This document shows positions 10,439 to 21,374 of a stretch of 22,623 nt of DNA, one piece after another. The stretch is from Oppiella nova (taxonomy: Eukaryota > Arthropoda > Arachnida > Sarcoptiformes > Oppiidae). The stretch covers positions 1 to 22,623 of the forward strand of contig CAJPVJ010000588.1 of assembly GCA_905397405.1 (NCBI GenBank), written 5' to 3'. The position numbers and the translations under genes are program-made. The notes under the pieces are model-generated. The model worked only from the letters and a program-made list of their open reading frames with translations. It ran no database searches and was not told the origin of the DNA. The stretch's first letter is position 1, and the number at the start of each line of letters is the position of its first letter.

Positions 10439-11203
10439 AAATATATATTAATATGATATATATATCAGGGAAATAAGTGTCAAGAGTTCAGCAAATTCTA
10501 TGGGAAACACCATATCATTGGCAAAAATATTGTTATTATTTTTGTGAACAAAACTCTTATTATAGTTATATATCTCTATCTCTTGAGAAAAACTAATTAT
10601 GATTTTTATTAGTTTTTATCCCAATTTATAATTTAGGGTTTTGGCTAACATTTTACGTGTAGGGGCTATGAATCACACACCAAACTGTTTGAATACATGC
10701 TAAGTTTATTTATTAACTAGTATAATTTTTACAATTAGTTTAAAATATATTCCTATGGCGTATACATAATAGTATTCATAATGAATGTGTTTGATATATT
10801 ATTAGCTAGTTAATCATAAATCATTTGATTCATTAGTAGCCGATTGTATGCCTATATTATTGTGTTTAGACAATACACTTGTCCTGAATTGAGACTAAAT
10901 GTTAAGTATTTTCTTATTGTACAGAGAATAGGGTTTTTTGTATTATATTTTGGGAATCAATACAAAATACGCTAACTTTTTGCTATACATCTGCTCCCGA
11001 AACGTGTGTCGATACATGTATTTGTAATTTATTATTATTCATCACATATTCATTTGGCATTTATTGTGTCATCGATTATATTATATAATAGTTATCGTAA
11101 TAATAGTTATAAGAAATTAAGAGCAAAGCATTAATTCAAATATATTTTTGCTATTTTTTATGCCATTTCGTGTATTGACGGCCTATTGAAAGCCTATTTT
11201 GCT
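10439..11203. other. A+T-rich spacer, nothing recognised
   Basis: No coding frame of note and no RNA gene seen. Confidence 0.6.
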
Positions 11204-11221
11204 GAGAGAGAGAGAGAGAGA
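11204..11221. repeat. (GA)n microsatellite
   Basis: GA run of 18 bases. Confidence 0.93.
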
Positions 11222-11821
11222 CTTTTTACTAGTTAAATGTCAATACAGTTTAATATATTGCATTGAATCTTGATTTTCCAATACACTTACTATTAGTATT
11301 AACTCCTATTGTGTAACTTAATTATGTCATAAATGTAGTAATTATTGAGTTATAAGATAAGACAAGTCTATATAAAAATAACAATTGTATGTGCGAATCA
11401 TTGAACTTGGTATTTCACAATGCAATTCAATGAATGTCTATGTCTATTGAAAGCAAACACAATAAATAAATTTTTTAATTAACCCAAACATAATAACATA
11501 ATTTTCACACTTCAACATCTATTTTCAATTAACTATAGTTTTGTAACACACAAAAAGTCATAAATAAATAACTAAACGGTATTTGCATTAAAAAATATAT
11601 ATCATACATGTGTGTTTTTTAATGTGACAATTATATAATACAAACTTGAATTTCAAACGTGTGTTTAATTGGCAATTAAATGACACTTTTAAAATAATAT
11701 ATTATATTTAAATATCAAGTGTAATAAAACTCATTTACAATCAGCTTATGTATGCTATACTAATATAGAATATAAGATTTAATTGCATTTACTATATAAA
11801 AAATATTTTACTTTTGTTAAG
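11222..11821. other. A+T-rich spacer, nothing recognised
   Basis: Low-complexity DNA without a gene. Confidence 0.6.
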
Positions 11822-11845
11822 TCTCTCTCTCTCTCTCTCTCTCTC
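11822..11845. repeat. (TC)n microsatellite
   Basis: TC run of 24 bases. It is the first dinucleotide run in the window with the pyrimidine strand on top. Confidence 0.95.
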
Positions 11846-13082
11846 AAAAATATCTCTATATTTAATAACAATAGCAATAATTTAAATATAATAAGCAAAA
11901 AGTCTAGATTTTATACGAAACGAGAGTAAAAAACTTTTTTAAGGTCTCTCACAGAAATAAAAAACTTTTTATTCAAACTCTTTTTGATTTGATTTTAATA
12001 CACACTCTAATCATAAGTAACATATGGTTTGGATTCAGCATTTTATTTGCAAAATACTGTTATATATATATATTCAGTATAATATTATTAAAATATATTT
12101 CATTTTTAATATAATATATTCGCTCTCTTTTGCCAAAAGTTTTTGTGATTTTGAGAAAATTTGTTTGAAACATAAAATTTTCGCTTAAATTTTATGATTA
12201 GTTACGAATCATTCATCAAATGCTACACAAAATAACAAAAATAAATATATAATTTTATATTTTACTTATTATTTATTCAATGTTAATACACATACACATG
12301 GAGATTATCGTAGCAAATTAAATCAAAATACAATTTATACTAGTTTAAATTTTATTTTTATTTATATATATAATATATGCGATTATATATGACTGCGAAT
12401 TTCAATCATTTAACTATAATTAGCTTAAAATATATTCAATTTGTTGAATACAAATGAGTGATAAAAAGGGTAACAAAAATCATAATAATAATCACGGATT
12501 GCATTCATGTCTGACATTTGACGGTCACATACATTATGGGAGTCATAAAAAACAGCAAAAATCTCAATTTGATTACAGAATTATATTAATATTAATCACA
12601 AACCAAAAACATTTTTAAAAACCCTATGCATAGAGACTTTGTCAGCAATTTTATGAGCCATTCATAAGTAAACGCCAAAAAAATCTTAAGACTAAAAAAA
12701 GTTATTTTGTTTTCTGTGCCCAAGAATTGGGTGAAAGAAATGCAAAACATTATAATATATAATATAAAAGTATTATATTAAGCATATTATGTGCATTTAT
12801 ATATGTATTTAAAGTAATTTAAGTCAAATAAACTTTTATTTATATATAATACTAATCTACACACAAACCCTGTTTTGACTTTAATTTGGTTTTAAAAGTC
12901 TTTTAAAAGGATTTTAGTTTTTTTTATAAAACTTGAGAACAATTTTGTGAATTTTATTTTATTTCTCGCCTTTATCTGTGTTTATGAAATAATATTTTTC
13001 TAAATGAATAGATATTTTTACAGCTATTTTATCGATTGTATGAATATTATCATAAGGAAGAGGCGAACCAGAAATATATAGT

Positions 13083-13083
<1 letters not shown>
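11846..13083. other. A+T-rich gene-free block
   Basis: Two AAAAACTTTTT motifs lie close together at 11929-11939 and 11960-11970. No gene, RNA or mobile element is recognised. Confidence 0.55.

Positions 13084-13118
<35 letters not shown>
13084..13118. repeat. (AG)n microsatellite
   Basis: Uninterrupted AG run of 35 bases. Confidence 0.95.
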
Positions 13119-13122
<4 letters not shown>

Positions 13123-13523
13123 AAATATTTTTAAAAGTATATCGCAATGTATTATGTATTTTACGTGTAACTCATAAAGTATTCATTGCACTAAATATAG
13201 CAAAAAATAGCAAAAAAAGTTTTGTTTTGTACGCCAAATATATTCATACATAGCATTCATATAGCATAATATACTTCATTATATAATTCATTATATAATA
13301 ATAACAAGTGGAAATAGTATATATATAAAATAAAATATATGGCACATGTATCTCATACAGGACTAGCATACATATATTATATTGTCTTTGAGGCGATTTT
13401 TAATAGCATTGGAAAGGCAACACAATTGATGGGAAAGGCGTATTAAAGTTAGCAACAAGTGATTACTGACAAGACTTTTAAGACTGAAAAAAATGGTTTT
13501 TTGTTATGTTTTTAATTATCCGA
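13119..13523. other. A+T-rich spacer, nothing recognised
   Basis: Low-complexity DNA containing short TTCATTATATAA repeats near 13276-13300. No gene is visible. Confidence 0.55.
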
Positions 13524-13583
13524 CGAAACGTGAGTTTCGGGCGAAAAGCCGTTTTGGATGTGAATTATGCCCCAAATTAGGGC
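13524..13583. other. Cluster of three short hairpins beside a TATA-like site
   Basis: Three stems follow each other in 60 bases: CGAAAC-GTGA-GTTTCG (13524-13539, a GNRA-type loop if transcribed), GGC-GAAAA-GCC (13540-13550), and GCCC/GGGC (13569-13583, 7-nt loop). The patch is G+C-richer than its surroundings. A GGCATATAAATG sequence follows at about 13599-13610. It may be a promoter or a small structured RNA; no known RNA family was recognised. Confidence 0.35.
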
Positions 13584-13610
13584 TAAAAACTATCGCACGG
13601 CATATAAATG

Positions 13611-14690
13611 AGTATATCGTCTGCCCATACATACAGCCAGTGATATATTCAGATCCCTTTCCTTTTGGATAAGTGTATGGAAACTGTATTTTCAGATCAT
13701 AGCAAATCTACCTTAAAATATAGCCATGTTTTCAATTAGTGGACACACTATTGAACACAATGTAGTTACTGTTATATAAACAATTAGTTAATTGACCCAT
13801 CACCTAACTTTTTATAGATAAATATTAGCTAGATTATTCACTTATTTAATTTATGGTGCTAATTATATGCATTGTTTTATTTGTTATAAATGTATAATGT
13901 GTTTAATTTATTAACATATCAGATATATTAATATTAATTTATTAATATATTAGTTTTAATTATACAATGCTAATTTGTTGATAATATATATGGTTATATA
14001 AAATCTAAAAATGCTCGCATATAACTATATTATCATATTTAGTGAGCACCTTATCGCAAAAACTTTTTATATGTGCCATACATAGAAAATTATAAATTTA
14101 TTTTTCATAAATGCATTCAAAAAATACATTATATTTAGCTAAAAAAGTGAATTACAATTTGTGGCAATTTTAAATAAACTCTACATAAATGCATATATTA
14201 TGCATACAGTATATAATGTAATCATATATATTTTTACATTTGAAAAAAACTATATATATATTTTATCTTTTATTGTATACAAACAAATACATACCTTTCC
14301 CATTATATACATATCTCTATTTATATTTGCATATTAATAATTTAGACCTTAAATTAGTTATTCAACGAAATGAAAAAAAATTGTTTTCACAAATTACATG
14401 ACATTACTATACATTATATATTAATATATTTGCTTACATTTGTCTACAAAAGGGCCTAGAGCTTATACCCTGAAACAATTATTTCAAGTTCGGGCCGTTA
14501 TTATCGCAAATATCAACGATAATATCAAATACTATATTAAAAACCCGTTCATACATACGATAAAAGCAAAACAAAATTAATTTTGACACTATTTCTGGCC
14601 ATTATATTATTATTATTTAAATATGTATATAAATGTATGTATGTATGTATGTGTATATAATAAATCCATTTATATATTTATATAATCGGG
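13611..14690. other. A+T-rich spacer with (ATGT)n run
   Basis: Holds an AAAAACTTTTT motif at 14058-14068 and an (ATGT)5 run at 14633-14652. No gene is visible. Confidence 0.55.
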
Positions 14691-14735
14691 TTATATAAGT
14701 GTCAAACGCATAGAAAGTTTGACAAACTTATATAA
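14691..14735. repeat. 17-bp stem-loop with 2-nt bulge
   Basis: The left arm TTATATAAG plus TGTCAAAC (14691-14707) pairs with GTTTGACAAACTTATATAA (14717-14735). Two bases bulge on the right arm, and the loop is GCATAGAAA. More TATATAAACTTATAT copies follow to about 14770. The function is unknown; a decayed foldback repeat is possible. Confidence 0.8.
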
Positions 14736-15080
14736 ACTTGATTTCCAGCCCTATTATATAAACTTATATGAAATTGTTTTGTGTGTTGATTGCAAAAGTT
14801 TGAGAAACTTTTTGTTATTTGTTTGCATTTAAGTTTGCATTCAATTTGCTTTTTAATTCACTATTGAATTGAAAACAATTGCTTTTCATATATATACCAA
14901 AAACAAAGCACACAAATAGTGAACACAATTTGTCTGTCATTTATTGTATTCATTGTGTGTTTTATTAACATTATTTAATAATCAGTTTATTCAACGCTAA
15001 CTCAAAAACTCTTATCGATTAATGGGATCTAAAAAAGTAACGAAAAGTTTGTTTTGAAAAACATAAATAACTCCCGATTT
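14736..15080. other. A+T-rich spacer, nothing recognised
   Basis: Contains a spaced inverted repeat TTCACTATT/AATAGTGAA (14857-14923) and no gene. The frame starting at 15054 and running towards the tRNA is K/N/S-rich and spans a CT microsatellite, so it is probably noncoding. Confidence 0.5.
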
Positions 15081-15095
15081 CTCTCTCTCTCTCTC
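15081..15095. repeat. (CT)n microsatellite
   Basis: CT run of 15 bases. Confidence 0.9.
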
Positions 15096-15416
15096 ATGAA
15101 TACAAGTAAATGTTTAAAAATATTTTTAAAACGTGTGAATCAATTATACATTCAACATAAAAATCCACAAAAAATCTTATCTAACAAACACTTTACACTA
15201 AATGTACCGCAAGTATACAAATACAGCCAAAAAATACACATTTTAGTCATATATCGACAAAATGTTGGCAAAAGTTTCGTAAACTTTTCGCTCAAAACTG
15301 ATACTTCAGTGCATAATACACTCGTATAGCATATTGAGATGACATTGATAACTAATCTACAATGTTCCCTTGCTATAGTAATGTACTGGATAATATGTGA
15401 GAGCCTACTACATGTT

Positions 15417-15490
15417 GGCCCGTTAGCTCAGTTGGTTAGAGCGCCGTGCTAATAACGCGGAAGTCGTGGGTTCGATCCCCCCACGGGCCA
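15417..15490 (+). tRNA. tRNA-Ile (anticodon AAT)
   Basis: This 74-nt sequence folds as a full cloverleaf. The acceptor stem is GGCCCGT/ACGGGCC with discriminator A15490. The D stem is GCTC/GAGC, the anticodon stem CCGTG/CGCGG with loop CTAATAA, and the T loop TTCGATC. Anticodon AAT (15451-15453) reads AUU and, after A-to-I editing, AUC. Internal RNA polymerase III promoters are visible: A box TAGCTCAGTTGG (15424-15435) and B box GGTTCGATCCC (15469-15479). No intron is present and CCA is not encoded, as usual for eukaryotic nuclear tRNAs. The second T-stem pair (T15467/C15481) is a mismatch; otherwise the gene looks intact and functional. Confidence 0.97.
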
Positions 15491-15494
15491 TACA

Positions 15495-15500
15495 TTTTTT
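15495..15500 (+). terminator. RNA polymerase III terminator of tRNA-Ile
   Basis: A run of six T residues begins four bases after the mature tRNA 3' end, the normal Pol III stop signal. Confidence 0.85.
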
Positions 15501-16526
15501 GCGTTTTTATTTTTACTTTTTGCCTGCTCCTTTTAATTTTGTTTTGTTTTTACTCTCATTAAGTGCTATATTAATGTTAATTACGCTTTTCTATCACATT
15601 TTTGCCCAAAATAATGTAATTATGATTAAGTATTTTAGTTATGCATGAAATTCAATTGAATTTACGAGGGATTAGTATCTCATGTATTGTTCATTTGATT
15701 GTATCGTATATGCGGTTATATTTATAGTGAATACTGTGTAATATAATTACATTTAATTTATTTTTTGTTTTCATTTAATGGTATTTTCGATACATATTTT
15801 CAGTTTTTATTTTTGCTTTAATATTGTTCTCCAAAAATAATAATTAATATGAAATAAAAGAGAAATATAAATAAAAGTTTTATATAGAAATAGTATTAAT
15901 AACGTTATGTACGTTAATATATGGGAATATATTTATGTTATAAAAATATTTTTGCACGATATTGTGGTATATTTAGGGTATATATCTTGTGGTATATTTT
16001 ACATCAGATATTAATATGTAAACTAAAAAATGAAAAACTATATGAAATGCAATACTTATGGAAACAAAGTGTATTTGCTTTCAAATTGTCTATTAATATC
16101 ACAAAGTTTTGCAAAAGTTTTTCAAATATAAGGCACACATAAGGGAGACAAATATTTGTCCAAATTATTCACAACAAGTAATTTATTTTAATTTCCAAAC
16201 TTAAGATAATATTTAAATATATATGATATCGTAGTCTATTGAATAAAATACAGGTATATTACCGCATAAATTAAATACATACACGCTACATAAAGTGTAT
16301 ATTTTTAACCAAAAAAATCAGTATATGTTGTAGGGCTCACCCTAAAATACCATAACTAAATAAATTTACATATATTTCAAGTCGTATATAAAAATTGTGG
16401 ACTAATTTTGGCAACAATTTCGCTGCGAATAGTGTATTGAATCCATGGATTAAAGTAATTGAATATCTTTTGCAGAAATCAAGAATTAATTAAATAATCA
16501 AAAATTTGTTTCGCATTTAATCTCTG

Positions 16527-16528
<2 letters not shown>
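15501..16528. other. A+T-rich spacer, nothing recognised
   Basis: Frames at 15466-15648 (starting inside the tRNA) and 15921-16142 are low-complexity F/I/Y/K-rich and are judged noncoding. Confidence 0.55.

Positions 16529-16557
<29 letters not shown>
16529..16557. repeat. (TC)n microsatellite
   Basis: TC run of 29 bases. Confidence 0.95.
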
Positions 16558-16561
<4 letters not shown>

Positions 16562-17560
16562 AAATAATAAAATAATTTTATCTCTACTTTCCATACGATA
16601 TAACGATTCAATTCAGAGATTAGATTTTGAATTAAACTGAAAGTAGAGCTGAATTTTTGAATTCAATTCAATTCAACAAAAAACTCTTTAAAAACTTTTT
16701 TTTATGTCAAATTAAATGATAGGTTTTGGTTGTGAATGCATTTTAAACACATATATTTTACCATTTCTATAAATACCTACCTATTTATATGGAGGGGAAA
16801 GGGATTACATAAGTATTGAGTGATTTTCATTGATGTCATTGATTTGTGTGTTTTAATTAAATATTTAATTTAATACATATTTATTTATGTTTAAAATATA
16901 TTTTTATTTTAGTAAGGTGATACAAATATATGTTACCATAAATTTTAATTAAAAATGTTTTTGATTTTTATGTGTTTAATAGGAATACGATTAATGTTTT
17001 TGTTTAATTAAAATATATACCCATTAAAGGGCTATGAAATCAATTTAAATGTGAATATAAAAAATGCTTGTTGAGTTTTATTTGTGTTTCAATTTCGCAT
17101 GGAGTTGATTGATATAAATTGATTTTCAAATGCTATTTCATTTGTCAACAAGATTTAGCAAAAAATATATAAATCTATCAAACATTTCCTAGTATTGAAT
17201 GAAAAAAAACCTTTTTTTTCAATTACAGGTATATATCAATAGCTAATTTCTACGGAAGTCTAGTTTTTTTTGCTTTTCAAATCAATTTACTTGTATATTA
17301 TGTCCAATCATATATGATTTAGCAAAATTTCATACAATTTTCTGATTATATATAATGAAAACTAAAATGTAGATTTATTTTATGATAGCAAACATTCCCA
17401 TTGATTAGCATTTAATTGATATTTTAGAAAATTTTAATAAAACCTTTTGAAATAAATATAAATAAAAGTCTTATATTTATCTTTAGTATAGATTTTAATT
17501 TAAATGCTTTTAATATGAGTTGGGATTTGAATAATACTTAAAATATAACTTATTTTGTGA

Positions 17561-17563
<3 letters not shown>
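16558..17563. other. A+T-rich spacer, nothing recognised
   Basis: Contains a short ATTCA pentamer run near 16660-16675 and an AAAAACTTTTT motif at 16690-16700. No gene is visible. Confidence 0.55.

Positions 17564-17596
<33 letters not shown>
17564..17596. repeat. (AG)n microsatellite
   Basis: AG run of 33 bases. Confidence 0.95.
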
Positions 17597-17599
<3 letters not shown>

Positions 17600-18192
17600 T
17601 TAAACCACATTTTATATGCCATTAAAAATATAATAATCTAAATATATTACTAAAATAAAAGTACAGTACCGTATTCATCAACCCACCTAATACACCAATT
17701 TTATATAATAATTTTAATACTTATTTTTGGGAGTAATAGAGACTTTACTCGTAGGGGATTAACTCATTTCGTTAGGTAGGTGTCCCTATTGATACACATA
17801 TTAAAAGTTTAGCATAAAATATATAATAATAAAAAACTAAATTGATGCGATTTCTGTCAAACAAACTATTTTTTAGGTCAAGTTTGTGAGACTTTATATA
17901 AAGTATTTTTAATACCAAAACAAAATTCGTATTAATATACTGTATATCGTAATGTTAAATAGTTTTTATATATACACATGTAATGAATGAATACATTAAT
18001 AAAACTTTTCCCTCGAGTTTTGAGATGTGAAATGTTAAGTTAAAATTGAGATCAAACAGTAATAAATAGGTTTTCGCACACATAGAGGGGACAGGTATGT
18101 AGAGTGTTGGAGCTGTCAATGCCGATTGAAAGCCCGAGAAATGGAGTGCACTTTCGGAATAGATTTCAAAAAACTTTTTTTCTAATTTTCTT
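17597..18192. other. A+T-rich spacer with a small G+C-richer patch
   Basis: Bases about 18070-18160 are less A+T-rich and contain GGACAG|GTATGTAG, a good splice-donor match near 18092-18103, but no exon could be supported. The minus-strand frame here reads through the adjacent GA repeat as S/L repeats and is rejected. Confidence 0.45.

Positions 18193-18240
<48 letters not shown>
18193..18240. repeat. (GA)n microsatellite, longest in the window
   Basis: GA run of 48 bases with one extra A near its start. Confidence 0.95.
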
Positions 18241-18242
<2 letters not shown>

Positions 18243-19190
18243 ATTAGACAATTGTTAGGCTAATGGTTGAGAGAAGGCTCTAATTTAGTCTCGGATTTTG
18301 GTCATGAAATTCATTACCCATTTGTATTCAAAACAACTTTTTTGGGCAAAGTTTTTGGGAAAAATTACTGTTTGAATCACTTGTTAGACAATGTGAGCCC
18401 TGTTTTGCAGCACTTTTTTGTTATAAGTATAGAAAAAATTAATGCCATAATAGTTATATATACAAGTAGTTTACAATATATTTGCAAAAATTGTATGTAA
18501 TTTAGCTAAATTTTGTTATAGTAATTGCATATAGTTTTCAAGTGTAATAATAGCTATACATTAAAAGTTTGATAATATTATACACGGAATTGATTGCTAT
18601 TCAAACATAATTGACTCAATCATTGGCTTATGATTTGATAAGTGTTTTGTGAATTACGGGTAAAAGTGTTGATTACATGTCATAGTAATGACTTTGAAAT
18701 TTTAAAAAACATTTTTAATCAACACACAATTTGCATTTTATATAATCATAAAAAATATACTAAAACCTTAAGAATAATTCACTTGATTTAGAGTTCATAC
18801 CAAAAAAAATCATAATTTGTTATTAAATTTTACGACCATTTCGTAACTACTTATATAAAATAATTTTTCATAAATAAATTACTTTTTTATCTTAAAATTT
18901 ACCCCAAAATTAGGAATCAAAACATATTTAAGTTTTAAAATACTTTTTTTTAACTCAATTTATAAAACTTTATATTTTCAGTACTTCTCGCTCTAACTAT
19001 TAAATAGTCTCTCATTTCAAACAATAAGTCCGTAATTAATACGCGAAACAACAAAATGAGTGTAAAATTTAAACAGTTTTTAAACACCAAAAATATAGAG
19101 TAACTGTTAATATGGGATAAAAATTGAGTTAATTTTATACAATATATTAAATTTAAAAACACTAATATAGCACTCAATACTTAATTGGCA
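18241..19190. other. A+T-rich spacer upstream of the 236-aa gene
   Basis: Frames at 18267-18500 (plus) and 18950-19177 (minus) have low-complexity composition and no recognisable similarity. Nothing else is seen. Confidence 0.5.
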
Positions 19191-19226
19191 TATAAAGCAA
19201 AATATTTTTTAATTTAATTATTCACA
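19191..19226 (+). promoter_or_regulatory. Candidate core promoter (TATA + initiator)
   Basis: TATAAAG at 19191-19197 is followed about 33 bases later by TTCACA (19221-19226), which could serve as an initiator. This would give a leader of about 20 nt before the ATG at 19245. It is supported only by spacing; the region is A+T-rich, so TATA matches are common. Confidence 0.4.
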
Positions 19227-19244
19227 AGATATTAAACATTATAA

Positions 19245-20418
19245 ATGTCTTCAGAGGTCACCCAAGAGGTCACCCAAGAGGTGGACTATTACAACAACTT
19301 TGATCGGAGTCAATACGGCGATGCCGTAGTGGTTATCCACGATCTTGAACTGCTAATACCCTGGATATATGGCCACGAGGGTACTATCGTAGGAGTTTCG
19401 GTCACTTTTCTAATGGTCTACACATTTGTCACCATATTTTCGACCAATTCGTTCAAAATATTTATCGCGACCTCGCGTTCAAAACTGCGGCAAAACCTGT
19501 ATATCATTGTCGATGTCATTAGATTCAGAAATCCGGTCATTCGGTATGAAAACTAAACAAAAACTATAATATATTTAGATATTTATTGCCCGATAAGACG
19601 TTTTCATACATAATAATCGTTACATTGATTGAGAAATAATTGTTAAAAAACTTTTCGGGACTCAATAAATGAGTATTTCGTGGCATTTATATTACTGTTA
19701 ATAACTGTTTCATAACTTATAACAAAACCGCTTAATAACTAAAACAATCATTTCATTCCCTTAATAGTGTGAATACATTTAGCTATTATACCACATCAAA
19801 GTTATATACCGGGTACTTTAAGTACACACATACTCACCCTATCTAAATCGATACGACATAATAGCATTAGAAAAATATATTTCAATCACTTATAAAAACA
19901 TATTTTAAACAAAGTTTTACTTTCAAAAACTATACCACACTTTAATAACTCATCGAAAATAGTCGTAATAATAATAAAAATTTTAACTAAACTTTGTTTT
20001 CAATAGACTTTTAAACGCGAGACTCAAACAGGAGTACAACCGCCAGTTGGCTGAAAGGGATTACAACAAACTGATGGCCAGATTCAGGCAAATTGAGTCC
20101 GAGATGTATGCACACGAGTCGGAACTGGAGATCAATGGGTTTTGGTTCAAAATACTGAAACTACAGGCGAAGTACTCCCAGTCGATAGGCGTTCCCCTGT
20201 ACGACACCAAACAGTTTAGTTTATTGAGCAAAAAGTTTGAAAACATCGCGAAACTCAAAGGTATGCCCAAAACCTATGTGTTGGCCATCAATGAGGCGCT
20301 CGCCGATGATGACGGCGTGCCTCCCGGCGCTCAACGCCACCGATTGATCCCGCAGTTCATGAATCGTATGAATAAAACCAATGAGACTCTGATTATCGCC
20401 GGAAATACTGTTAATTAA
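19245..20418 (+). CDS. Two-exon gene, unrecognised 236-aa membrane/coiled-coil protein
   Basis: Exons are 19245-19543 and 20007-20418, joined by a phase-2 GT-AG intron of 463 bp (donor CG|GTATGA, acceptor TTTTCAATAG|A). Joining forms an Arg codon and keeps one frame. Codons are balanced in both exons, unlike the flanks, which supports a real gene. The N-terminus has a 12-bp tandem repeat encoding EVTQEVTQ. A hydrophobic segment at about residues 46-65 (GTIVGVSVTFLMVYTFVTIF) is a probable membrane span. Residues about 71-140 are basic and heptad-like, suggesting a coiled coil, followed by a polar C-terminal domain ending NTVN. The product is likely a small single-pass membrane protein. I do not recognise the family and assign no function. 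It is tail to tail with the MRNIP-like gene. Confidence 0.8.
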
Positions 20419-20527
20419 CTGAACAAAAATTACTTACAATTAAAGCGTTAGTTTATAAACAAAATGTAAAAAACTTTAAATGAATGACGAAATTGTATAA
20501 AAACTTTGAAAACTCATTAGAAATACA

Positions 20528-20533
20528 AATAAA
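20528..20533 (+). terminator. Polyadenylation signal AATAAA
   Basis: A canonical AATAAA lies about 110 bases after the stop codon of the 236-aa gene, giving a short 3' UTR. Confidence 0.65.
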
Positions 20534-20865
20534 ATTTTATTACCATTTAATGGCTTTACGAATGGCTTTATGATAATAACTATCAATAAAAATGTGAAAA
20601 AATAAGCATTTTACGTATCGTTTAGTTATGTATTAATTAAAAAACTAATTTTAAATGTAATTACAATTAAAAAATACGCGAAAAAAGTTCATTTCAATCG
20701 CTATTATCTAATAAATACTGAAAACAAATATTTTTATACAAAAATAGTCTTAAGTTTCGTATGAGAAGTGAAAGTGTTATCAATAAATAGAGTAATCAAT
20801 GGCTCTGTCGGTCAGTATCACCACCGATGCTGCGGAGGAATGTCTTCGGCACTAGTAGTGGCCCA
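20534..20865. other. Short spacer between convergent genes
   Basis: A+T-rich DNA between the ends of the 236-aa gene and the MRNIP-like gene. No canonical minus-strand AATAAA was found here for the MRNIP-like transcript. Confidence 0.6.
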
Positions 20866-21374
20866 TCAGTTGACACAATGACCCCATTTCCTAACGCCAC
20901 GACTGAACAGTTGATTAGCGGTTGTCCACCGAATCGGTGTCTCATTGGCGGCACTCTTGGACTCGTCCTCCGCTTCAGTCAACCTCTGTTTCTTCGGTAT
21001 CGACGCGTCTGTCAAACAGATCCACACATCAGTCAAACCAATCACTACCCAAACACACGCTTACCATCGATGGCATCGCTATTATCATCCGATTGGTACA
21101 GATAGTCGAGTATCTTATAGTCGGCATCATTGGCGCCACTCGTGGTGTCCATCAGCTCGTAGCCGCCATCACCAGCACCGGTGTCTTGTTGTCGACCACT
21201 GTTGAGCGACTGCACCACTAGTCGACAGTCTTTAGCTGATCCGCGGCCGAAGAACTCTTTGACCGACTGTTTAGTGCCGCAGACTTTGCACAACCATTTC
21301 GTCGCTTTCTTGGACTGACAGCCCTGGTATGTGCGGCACTGGCAGCACAGCAGCACCACGAACTCCTGAGCCAT
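20866..21374 (-). CDS. MRN complex-interacting protein (MRNIP-like)
   Basis: The family binds the MRE11-RAD50-NBS1 complex in the nucleus and supports double-strand-break signalling. Exon 1 is 21374-21065 and exon 2 is 21008-20866, with a 56-bp phase-1 GT-AG intron (donor GATG|GTAAGC, acceptor TTTGACAG|AC), giving 150 aa. The first 58 residues match the conserved N-terminus: a zinc ribbon C10-x2-C13 ... C29-x2-C32, then KWLCKVCGTKQSVKEFFGRG and KDCRLVVQSLN. Residues about 65-125 are acidic and low-complexity. The C-terminus has IRWTTANQLFSRGVRKWGHC. It is much shorter than human MRNIP (about 340 aa), which I take as a compact invertebrate form. It starts head to head with the RSL1D1-like gene. 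Confidence 0.88.

Noticed and set aside
15054-15329. 91-codon ORF before the tRNA
   Set aside because: It lacks an ATG start, runs through a CT microsatellite and has K/N/S-biased composition.
17955-18251. 98-codon minus-strand ORF
   Set aside because: Its N-terminus is only the GA repeat read as Ser-Leu, with no recognisable domain after it.
18267-18500. 77-codon plus-strand ORF
   Set aside because: Low-complexity composition and no similarity to known proteins.
20827-21221. Plus-strand ORFs opposite MRNIP
   Set aside because: Antisense shadows of the MRNIP-like exons, which match a known family on the minus strand.
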